From NCBI GenBank assembly GCA_023333565.1, contig JAJKFH010000643.1:156989-220988 (forward strand): DNA of 64,000 nt, written 5' to 3'. The translations under genes and the position numbers were made by a program. The DNA is from Puffinus mauretanicus. Lineage: Eukaryota > Chordata > Aves > Procellariiformes > Procellariidae. Positions 50,355 to 61,543 of this stretch are shown in pieces (positions within the stretch are counted from its first letter, which is position 1; every line of letters starts with the position of its first letter). Below the pieces are notes generated by a model. That model was given only the letters and a program-made list of their open reading frames with translations, did not search any database and had not been told where the DNA came from.

Positions 50355-53300
50355 GCCGCCACATCTTTTGCCTGAAGGAATATATACCATCTAGCTGGAA
50401 AAGCCCGGTGTGAGCCCAATGTCCAACCTCAGCGTATCTAGCAGCAGTTGCCAGGAAGAACTGAAGCAGAATCAGCTTTATTCGTGGTGTTTGCCATGTC
50501 TTTGTATACTGAGAAACAACAGGACATCAAATTGAAGTCGACTGGGCTGTGGGCTGGGGTGTGTGAGTAACAGCAGCACGTATTTGAGCATTTCTCAATC
50601 ACACTGTACCACAAGCCTCCCTCTGCCCCTTCCTAATTGGTATCAAATGTGATTCTAACCAGCTGTTTTCCTACAGCTGTGATTTCCTGACAGTTTACCC
50701 TAATCTGTCCTGGCACTCGTGCACTTCATTCTTTCCCTGTCCTGGGCAGGCATTCCTGCCCCGTCCTTGTGCCAGTAACGGCACTCCTCTAGCTCAGCAA
50801 GCTGGTTCAGGGTGCTAGCCAAAAATAAATAAATAAATAGACAGACACCAAAAGGAAAAAAAGTGAATAGATTTCTGCTAGTTTAGTGCCCCAAACCACT
50901 CATAAAGAGATCAGCTGAGTACCAGCATACAAAATGGGGTACAATTATGGAGTCAGGGTGAAAGAAAAGCACAAAACTGCAGTGGTGCCAATTTAATACA
51001 GCTGTAGCTTACATGGAAGCGCTGCCTCAGACAACCATACAGCGCTTTCCAAGCTCTATAAGAGTTAATATGTACTTATCTTTCATATAATTTAAACATT
51101 TTTCTTTTTTAAACAGTCCAAAGTTTTATTTCACTGGAGTTTCAACAACAGCCATCACTAAAGTCTACTATAATCACACAGGCGTTTGCTTGGGGGGCTT
51201 TATTTATGAGTGTCTTTTGCTAAGCGTAGGTTTTAATTTGTTTGAAAGTCACCCAAGAGATCACACAAAACTTTTCTTAGAATATTAAACTGTCTTAAGG
51301 GTGGGGGGTTTTTATGGCTTTGATTTGAGCCATTTATCCGTGAACGTTATTTACTAAAATGCTGCACTATCACCAAAAGAGCCATTATAAGGACTCACCA
51401 TTCCTCCACATACTTCATCCTGCCATGCTCCCGCTCCTACCACTCCACCTGGTACCATCCTCCTTTGGGTATTCTTTAGAGCAAACGCCTGTAATAAAGC
51501 TATCTCCAAATTGTTTTGCTTCAAATCTATCCCCTGCCAACCATTGTTCTAAAGCATATAATAGAACGGGTTTTATGCATATAGTAAAACCACTAGCTCC
51601 ATTATTCCCTGTCAGTTGAGGGATTACATTTTTCAACTCTAGAGCAGTAAATCCTTTGGAAAGGCTTTCTTTCCCTATAAAATAAAGATCTGAAAAGCAA
51701 CATTACTTCAGCTAAGCTAAAACAGCACATCCAGTTCAGATCGGATGAGAGTTTTGCCTTGTTTCTCTGCAGGCAGCAAGGACTCGCTCCAGCGACGTGT
51801 GCGGATGCCAAGCCCGAGCCCCTGCCAGCATGCCGCAGGATCACGCCAAGGCTCTGGCTGCCCTCTGGTGTGAGCTCAGTAAAGAGCAGATCTCTGAAAT
51901 GGCACCTAGACTAGAGGTTAGAAAGGGAGGATGGCCTAGTCAGCATCAAGTAGAGAGTCATCTGCTGTCAGGACAGAACCGAGAACTCCACGGGAGCCGT
52001 GCAGAGGGCGGATCTCCCCAGCCAATTCTGCAACCAAGGCTGGAGTTCACCAGCTTCCCCTGAGGTCAAGCAAGGCCCCAGAAAGGAATGAATAGGATCT
52101 TCACATCTTCAGTAATAACGACCTCCTCTAAGGGACAAACAGCAGCAACATGAATGACACCGACGCTCCCAGTGTCAGACAGCAACCATGTCTCTCTGCG
52201 TCAGCTCTGATTGAGGGACATCAGGAATACTTCCAATTGTAAGCAATGATGCTAGTACTTCATGTAAACCTACAGCTACAGTCAGTTTGCCAACATCAAA
52301 CTAATCAATTACTGATGCAGAAGGCATCTGGAATGGCAATGGCCATCTAACGCTGGGCTGGCATTGCTTCCCCCATCCGCATGACCTCTCGGTTGTATGA
52401 AGGTTGTTCAGTACTCTTCACACGTAGCTTACAAGCCCATCATTCTAGGTCTAAATGGCAATGTGATGATTCTCACCATCCGAATGCTCACCAACTTGTA
52501 CCAAAAAGCCAGCATCTACTGTCTTTCACATGCCACCAGCTTATGTGACCTGCTTGCCAAAAAAGCTGAAACGGCCTTCACCAAGTTCGTTTTCTTTTAT
52601 CCTCATTCTGCTACCTCAAAGTGCAACCCAAGCAAGACTGTTTCATCAGTGCAAGTAAACACAGGCCTTCAAAGCATTCAGAACAGCTAAAAGAGAGAAG
52701 ACATTACCAGAAGTGCTTTACGTTTACTTGCCAGCTAGGAACTATTTCCAAAAAGGACTTTGGGAAAGAATGGCAAGTTCTCTCACAAAGCACCACAGAA
52801 AGTTCTTACAGAAGGTTAAATTACTGATATGGTAAGAACTTCAAAAACTGTGAAGTCTAAATCAAGTTGCCAACATCAATCTGGACATGGCTCTGTAGAA
52901 CAAATGCACAGAGGCAGGTCTGCGACACCAATGCCTGTGCAATGCTAAACTACAGCACTGTTAAAGAATTCTAAGATCATGATGGAGAACTGTTCTTAGC
53001 ACTTTGAAGATGCTAACTGTGAAGCATGAGTTCAGGTAAAGCTTCTGAAGGAACTTAAAGGGTTTAACAGTTTTACAGTAGCACACTGTACAAGTTCACC
53101 TTATGTAAGAGCTTTCATTTAAACACTGCTGAAAAGCTTTGTAGCATTAAACTAAGGTAAGACATCGAAAAAGTCAAGTTGAAAGAAAATAGTAAACATT
53201 GTAAAAAGAAAGAGACCAATGTATCAGTACTCAAAATAATTTTTGGTGTCTGAGAAAAGCAGTGAAGGCACAACTTTGTCTTTTGTGCATCTTTAATGGT

Positions 53301-53505
53301 ACGCATATAGCCAGTCAACTCACAGGTCTAATTGCACATTTATCCACATCCAAAATTGCCTGAAGTCTCAATAACCGCGGAAGTCAAGCACACAAGTCAG
53401 GCGTTCCTCCAATCAAGCATAGTTACAAATGTGTCATTCTAAATACAGAGTATTTCCTCAGAAACTAGATCCTGCAAACACGCCAAGTAAAGCAGAAGAA
53501 AAACC

Positions 53506-53519
53506 TTTTTTTTTTTTTT
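53506..53519. repeat. Poly(T) tract (A run on the minus strand)
   Basis: Fourteen T. On the minus strand it forms an A run shortly after the 72-codon open frame at 53547-53765, an arrangement that can mark a retrocopy, but the frame is not recognised. Confidence 0.8.
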
Positions 53520-55391
53520 AAACTTCATTAGTTCTTTCGGCAAAGATCAACACATGAAATATTCTAACAGAATATGTCCGTTCTGATGTTGAAATACAAA
53601 TCCATTTTTAGGCACCGATATTGGAACATTCGGGACCAGTGTGTCATGGAGGTCTCCCCATTGCTCATTACTCCAAAGCTGTCCCCCGTCCTCTAGAAGC
53701 AATTGTGTGAAAGGTGAAAAACCCGGTAAGACACAGCAAGACAGCGTGTCTGTCTTAGGCAGCAACTAAACTCTCTTGTCTCAAAAGTACAACGTAAATG
53801 CCAGTTCTTTCCGACTGACTTGGTGATCCAAGACGTAATATTGCAAACACACATAAAACGGGTAACACAGGAAAGGAAACATTTTAAGGGAATGGTTGCA
53901 CATTACTGAACAAAGCCTGGACTTCCTAAGCTGAAATCACAAAACTCGATGTAACCACTATGGTGTTAGAGCTCGTACCTAAGCAACTAAACAAATATGA
54001 CAACATAAAGCTGAGTATCAGTCCATTCGACAGAGATTAAGAGGCTTGGTTTTTATCAAATTTGCCCCAGAAAGGAAGTATCATCTCCTTTGTAAATAAG
54101 CAGAGAAGTGCCTAGTAACCTGAGAGACTGGCCTTTCTGAAACGCCCCGGTGTTTTTCCATGACTTTCTGCCACATCTCAGATGGCTGCGTGTTTATATA
54201 CAAGCTGAACAGCAAGCACATTGGGAAAACCACAAATTACCCAATGACACACAATCACACATAATTACTGCTGAGGGTGATTACAAATTTGGCACTCCCT
54301 TAATCCTGACCACATAAGACATCTGCACCAAATATCTGTTTTGGACAGCTGATTGTTTTAGGAGAATCTAGTGGAGGAATATGGAAGCCATTTACCTACC
54401 TCTCATCAACTCAGAACACTGAATTTGTTTGTTCTGGAACAAAAAAAAAGCTCTAATTGATACTTGGTAGCTAAAGGAATTTCAGCAGAGATGCTAAGTG
54501 CTGGGGAGCGCTCTCACCCACAGAATTCCTTCTTCTAATTCACAGCAAGGACATTTCCCTGATGCAAAATATACCCAAGATATTAAAAAAAAAAAACCCA
54601 CACCATAAAAAAACACCCCCCAAAAAACTACCACACCTTTGGATACTTCCAAAGAACAAATAAACTTCAGAACTAGTACACTACAAATAAAAAAAAGGAC
54701 AAACAAAAAAACCCCACACAACAGCAACAAAACCATGATATTTTAATAACAAATGTAATTACAACAGCCTTTTACTACATTCCTGTTTCGCTACACACAA
54801 TGATGTGTCATCTCAATTCTACTAGTTTATTGGTACAGTGTCAGTCGTGCAGATTTTTACCAGGGCTACAACTTTGCAATAGAGTGAAGTGTAGCCCTCT
54901 GCGGCCTAGAACTGAACAGATCAAAGTATATTTAGTTATTTCTTGATTATGTAGTATAAAGCTCAAGAAATATAGTTTCCCCCACCTTACAACACAAAAA
55001 ATACCTGAGTGGCAATTATCTCCCACATTCTTTTTTATTTATAGAGCGGACAGACAAGTTTAGCACTAGGATCTGAAAAATAAGGATTTGTACTCAGTAA
55101 AACATGCATGTTTTTTAAAATGCATACCTTGACAAATGAAATGTGTACTATGAAGACTTTGATATCCCCATGACAAATCATTTTCAGAGCTGCAGTATAC
55201 ATAAGATCACTACACCTTCATCAGAAAGTTGTATTTACAAAGCAATCACTGTTTTCACCATTCACTGTACATTAAGTATTCTGATTCAAGTGAAATAGTA
55301 TGAATAAAAATTTACAGATCAAATTATACAGATGAGTTATTTGAATCGTCAGGCTGTCACATAGATGTCCTATTTTCACACCATTTTGGGA

Positions 55392-55424
55392 GATTCTGGG
55401 ATCTGGGATTCTGGGATCTGGGAT
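55392..55424. repeat. 15-bp tandem repeat
   Basis: Two exact copies of GATTCTGGGATCTGG, followed by a partial third. The inner TGGGAT-like unit suggests slippage. Confidence 0.85.
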
Positions 55425-58400
55425 CATTGAAAATACACGTATGGAAAATACACAGGGCTGGGGGTGGAGGGAAAAAGGAAATATTTTAGACTATGGGATT
55501 TGGAATTAGGTAACCCAGGGGAAGCAACCTAGCATACATTTCTAACTGTCAAAACTTACCTCTTCACATGTATGTATGATGGTGGGGGAAAAAAAAAAGA
55601 AAAAAAAGTCATACGCTGGGCATGGTTACATACATTCATCTCATGAGTAATGCCGGTTTAAGCAGTTCCCATCTTGCTTTTCCATCTGAGTGCTGCTTCC
55701 TAGCTGTAGCAATTTTGACCGTTTTTGAGATCAGAAGACTAATATAGGTTTCATATGGGCAGGTAGGGGTATGTATGTATGTTTTATTTATTTACTTATT
55801 ATATAAATAATTTTTTGTATCAGATCTGTCTTCCAGTCTTGTTTCCTGTACACACTCTCAAGCACCTGTACCACCACAAGTGAAGAGATGATAAAGGATT
55901 GGGAATGATCAGCTGGGACAGCTAAGATGCCTAGGTCAGGATGGCTGCCAAAAGAAAATGGTGCACAATTATTCTGTAAGAGCTGTTTACTAACAGTGCT
56001 GAGCATTGAACTTCATCTGATTTAATGCCCTGTCCTCAAGCTTCCTTCTCTGTGTCCAATTCATTGTAAAGCCCTGCTTATAATTCTTCTGAAGACCTTT
56101 AGGAGTAGCTACCTGCCAAGGATTAAGAAAATAAGAATAATGATAGAGTTACTCTTAACCAGCCTCCAGCCAGCTGTCTGTCCTAAGGGCACATAAGCAG
56201 AAACCTTTGATTTCCTAACAGCAAACGGGGTCCTCCACATCAGCACTTTACCCCACACTACAGGTCACTCCTGAGCTGCCATCAAAAATATTTCACAGCG
56301 TGCTCTCTTGTCCTTTCCAACACCAGAGTATGATGCCACAGGTGTAACTAAATAAAAGAAAAATACTTCTAATTGCCATCTCTCAAATTGTAGTGAGCAT
56401 TTTTATTCCTCAACAGCTGACAAACACACATACACAGAACCAGAAAATTTTTTTACCATTACGTTTTAACCATTAATGCAACTAAAATGCCACTCCAGTT
56501 TTAACTGATTATAAATTTCTACAGTAGACTACCAAACCCAAGCAGCTGACTTTGAAAATACAAACTAGGTAAGTATTACTAACCACCACCTAGAAAAAAA
56601 ACCAAACTTAAAGCCCTCTCTTCATGCTCTGAAGTGAAGGACACCCTCAACTGCCACTAAAGATGATGGGAGCTGTGTGGATAAACACCTTGCTGAATTT
56701 TTCCAGAAGCACAACCAGCGCTGGAGATGCTGCCTACCATCACAAGTCCCCCAAGGCTAACACATACCCCACTGGAAAGACCCTCCCAATGGACTCGGGG
56801 AGCACTGGAGCAAGCCAAGATGCTTAGCACTAGAACATGTAATAAGCTATTTAAAGTTTCTTCCTAAATGATATTCCCTCATGACTTGGTTGCTTTTAGC
56901 TTTCAGACTCTAACCTGGGTATAATTAAACTTTTTAAAGAGCCCAAGAACTGCAGTGAGCAACTTTTACCAGATTCTTAACCAGACAGCAAAAAGCCAAA
57001 CAAACCCAGCAAGCTCACATGTTTCCTTAATGCAGTCACTTTTTTTTTTTTAAATAGTTTTTCAGCCGCATGACTTATGACTATTAACTTTAATATGCAA
57101 ACTTCAGCTTAAGACAACAACTGACTGGAAGGAGTCAGACTGCACATGGAGTTTTTCTTTAGTCGGCTATTCAAATAGTCCATGCAAACTGCAAAGCACT
57201 GCTAAGGTGCCTAACATAGCATTAGTGGAGTATTATGAAGCTCCATCCTCACGGGTGGCGAAGATCATCACCCTTGTACATCGAATTCTTCACTCGTCTT
57301 CTCAGGGCACTGGCCGAAGCTTGGATGAAACTTAGAGACCAAAAATTTAACAGAAGTTTTACTAAAAATGTGCCTTAGTAAGTGGCTTATCTGTATTGTT
57401 ATAACATTTATGGGCCTGTCTCTCTTTTTTTTAAAAGGAAAATAACAATGGTAAAAAGAGGGCATTACATATGTTTACATTTCTTGGAAAAGAAAAGCCA
57501 GCCTGGAGACCTACAGTGGATAAAATCTAATATTATCATCTTTTGTCTACTGCAACCAGCGCTAAGTTTAGCTTATGGGCCTCAAATGCAGTTGTCTAAA
57601 AGTTATTAACCAAATGCAGTAACAAATAATAAAAATCAGGTGCTGATTTGCCCAGCACAGTAACAACTAGCACGCTGTTAACTCTTCTTTCTAAGCACTA
57701 GAGTCATAAACCACAGGATGTGCAGAGTAACCTCTTCTACCCAGAAACCTTTAAAATAAATCTAGGTTTGCTACAAATTCTCTCTTAAACGGGTGATGCA
57801 CAAGACAGCCTTAGAGCCTGGCACCACATCACGCTCATTGTGGAACCGCTGATAGAAAATCTACTCCCTCAGGCTGGAAATAAGAAAAAACAAGCCTGAA
57901 TTACATAGGTCTACAGGTTGATTTTTGTTCTGAGAAAATAATTTACTTGAACATCCCCCCTGGTTCCACTAGTAAGTCAGAAGATTTTGTCTATGGCTGG
58001 TGCACAAATAAGAGGCAAAGAGACCAGAAAACTTGACGCCACGTGGTTAAAATGTAAAAGTAATGCCAGTGGCTATTAAATGTCCCAGATGTAAGAAGAC
58101 TGACACGACACAAGTTTTTTTCCCCTTTCTGGGGACAAACGGACATACAGAATCCTGGCATCTGCAGGAGACCCACCTTCCTCCTCCCTTCCCTTGGTTC
58201 TTCGAACAGCCCTGGAGGTCTGTTCTCATCAGGGGGCCAGCAGCCATCATTTCTGAAATGTCTTTGGCTGCCTGTAGCCGGCTCTCAATGGATGGTTGCC
58301 CAAATCACAAAAAGCACAGCCACAGCTGGCAACTCGGCTGACAGTCCCTAAGAGAGGCCAAAGGACTGAAAGGGCCATGGAGATTACGCGAGTCTCTTAC

Positions 58401-60533
58401 AACTAGGTGGTCCCCTACATTCACCCTTGAGCCATCCCAGTGAACTAAGTACGTACAGAACTGCTGCCCATGCTCTTATGCGTCTCTTCTGTGCACAGGA
58501 TTTCGGCTTTACGCTTGTCAGTCCAGTACTGCCAAGAGTACAGAAGTTCATATTGCTTCTTTTCTTTTCTAAGACAACAAAGCACCAGCAGACACAAGAA
58601 AAAAAAAAAAGCATCTGTTGACGCTATACAGCATGCAAGCTTTGACTGACTAATCCACCTCCCTCAGTCTACAGTGAAGAACAAACAGCTGATAAGAACT
58701 ACAACCACAGCTCCTTACTGTACAGCATGGGAGCAGCAATCAGTTCCTGGAGCTGGCCCGCGCTCTTAGCTCAGACTGAACATCTGAAAAGGTCATCAGA
58801 TCACTTTCTGTTTTTGTTTATTTCCCCTTGTTAACAACAATCTGAACTGAGTAAAATCCAGTTCATAATGCTCTTTAAATTCTTTCTCCAGACTGAACTC
58901 CAGTTCAGTCCAGGTCTATTTCTGTCTCATCTCTCGGTCTGTGTATTTTGGCAATACTCCTTCAACACTTGTAACAGTGCTGGATAAAGAACTTACACTA
59001 AAGAATAGGGCAGGAATGAATGTAACTACAAATTTTACAGTGCTGTTTTGTGATTAATAGCTTTAACATGTTGAAGTCAAATAAAATACTATTTCAAACT
59101 CCATTTTAAATTCAAAATTTATACTTGATATTGCAATACAAAATGAACTTATTTACTGCAACATCCAGCAAAGATTCATTCTGAGCTGCTGACCACACTG
59201 CTGGCCGCGCTGCTGCCAGCCGGGAACAGCCGAGCTCCACCGTCGGGAGCCTCCTGGCACTGCAGGTTACTGCAAGCTTGCCCGTAAGGCTCCTTCTCTT
59301 TCTTCACTGAACTCTGGTTCCCACCGTGTCCCCAGATGTATCTCACCATAAGAGGGGTCCATAGGCCGACTGGTAAAAAAAAATCACAGCTTCCTTTATT
59401 TTTCCAGAATAGATGAATCCAATTACAAGTCTAATTAAAAGCTTCTGCTGCTTGGGAGATTATATTCACAGATTACTTCCTTCAAAGAGACTCGGAAGAT
59501 CCTTGGAGAGGGCCACCGTACTCAAGCCAAGTCAGCTTTTTGATCACGAGACATAATCAAAACTGAAAAAGCAACTGGCGCTTTCCTGCTGAAACTGCAG
59601 CCACGTTGCTTTCATGAAGGATATGAAATTACTGATGTACTCGGCACCCACATCTACATAAAAACAGCCCGCGTAAGCAACTAAAGTTTCCAACAGCAAC
59701 TTGAGCATCCTGAGATCAGGACAATGTATTGCTCAGTCCATGATGATGATAAATACACTACATTCACGCTATGTAGCATAGAGCGATACCCCAAGGCAGG
59801 AACAGTACTTAACGTATGTAATTACCACCCAGTTAGTAATAAACCAGGAGTCAATGTTTTCTTGAAGGAGCCATTCTCCTTAACAAGCTTTATGGAAAAC
59901 ACAGCACTAATCAGTCGGTGCTTAAAACTGTCAAGAGACCACGGAAACAAGGACTTTCGAGAATAAGTTATCACATTAGTCCTTTGCTGTTCTTTAACAG
60001 GCTTATGTTCTTGTAATGCCCTCACATGGTAAAAGATAGGGTTTTTTTAAAAATCATAAATGGAATATGGTGTATCATATTTAAATGGGTCTGTTGGGGT
60101 TTCTTTGACAAGAGGGAGTTAAATGACCTGGGACAAAACAGAACAGTACAACTGTTAGGTACAAAGCTCATACACAGTGTGGTAAGTTTTAGGGGTTTTG
60201 CCTCCATAGAAGGATAAGAGAAACACAAAAAAGTAAAGACTGAGCTAAAATTCCTTCAGATGCCAGGCACAATCCTTGAAAAGTTATTTAAATAAATTTT
60301 GCTCCGAAAATTATCAGCAAACCACATAATGAGTCAATTAGCCCTGAACAAAGAGAAAAGATCATGAGACTCTAACCACAGACCTACCTACACTTGGATA
60401 ATTAAAGCACAACTAAATAAATTTTCCTTAGTTTTCATACCAAGCCACCTGTCTCTCAAAAGAACACGAAGAAAAAAAAAGATTTCTTTTCGAAAATTCT
60501 AGAATAAAACCAAGCTTCTACAAGATGACAACT

Positions 60534-60573
60534 TGTGTGTGTGCATGTATACACACATACATATATGTGCGTG
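60534..60573. repeat. Alternating purine-pyrimidine tract
   Basis: About 40 bp of TG, CA and TA steps, including TGTGTGTGTGCATGTATACA, partly self-complementary. It is a simple repeat of the sort prone to Z-DNA. Confidence 0.75.
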
Positions 60574-61349
60574 AACATCATCATTTCAATACTACAAAAT
60601 GCTGTATGATGTATCCAGTTGCCATCTTTGAGAATGGAGATTTCCAAGCATAACAAAAATAAAGTAATCTGAGACCAGCTGCTAGGAGAGAAGTCTTGTC
60701 ACATTCAGTACAAAACTCCTAGTATTCTGCATATGAGCTTACTCTGTACCAAAAACTTTCTTTTTTTTTCTTTTTAGTATTAAAAATGCATCTGCTTTCT
60801 TTTTAAGTCAATGACAGAGTTTTTATTGATTTCAATTAGAAGAGGCCCCAGCTCCCCTCCAAGTATTACACTATAAAATGAATTGCTGAAGAATTACCAG
60901 TGTAAAACCATTAGAAACCCAAACCGTTTCCTTTTAGCCATTATAACTGTAAATTCAAATCCGCATGCATCATTCTAAATAAATGTCCACTTCACAGAAC
61001 TAATCCATATGCAGCTGACAGAGCATGGAATTTTATGGCAGATAACATTGTATGCAAGGATTATTCACTCTGACAACACCCAGTTGTGAATATTACCCCC
61101 AGGGCTCTAATGATAGTTCAATGTTGCCTCAAATACCACTGTGAATAAAGAAGCATCAATTAATTTGTTAAGTTAGAGTGTCTACTTAAAGATGTTAGAA
61201 TAAGGTCAGTTACCGGGGTATGAGGTTAAAGTGAACTTTTAGTCCTTTTAAAAATCTATTATTAACATGAACAGTGAAGACTTTGTAAATAGATAATTTT
61301 CTATTTCTACTTAACAGATGCTTTTCTTGCTCCTGGTGAGGCTCTGTTT

Positions 61350-61412
61350 GATAGGTTGGACCAGATGATCTTTCGAGGTCCCTTCCAACCTGGGCTGCTG
61401 TAGGATTCTATT
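61350..61412 (+). mobile_element. CR1 LINE 3' end
   Basis: The sequence GATAGGTTGGACCAGATGAT, then GAGGTCCCTTCCAACCTGGG, then AGGATTCTATTG is the usual CR1 3' end. About 60 bp are recognisable, antisense to HMCN1. Confidence 0.85.
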
Positions 61413-61522
61413 GTACAAGAAAGCGATGGGAAAAAGCTGCAGAAAACATGACTGCAAAATTGTATATCTGACAGAGCCAATCTGGGCAGAAGAGGATACT
61501 GAAACATTTTAGTTCTGTTTGT

Positions 61523-61543
61523 AAAAAAAAAAAAAAAAAAAAA
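61523..61543. repeat. Poly(A) tract
   Basis: A run of 21 A about 110 bp after the CR1 end. CR1 elements do not end in poly(A), so it is probably unrelated. Confidence 0.9.

Noticed and set aside
54494..54736. 80-codon very hydrophobic minus-strand frame resembling a membrane protein
   Set aside because: It is the translation of an A-rich and C-rich low-complexity stretch, which always gives phenylalanine, valine, glycine and leucine runs on the other strand.
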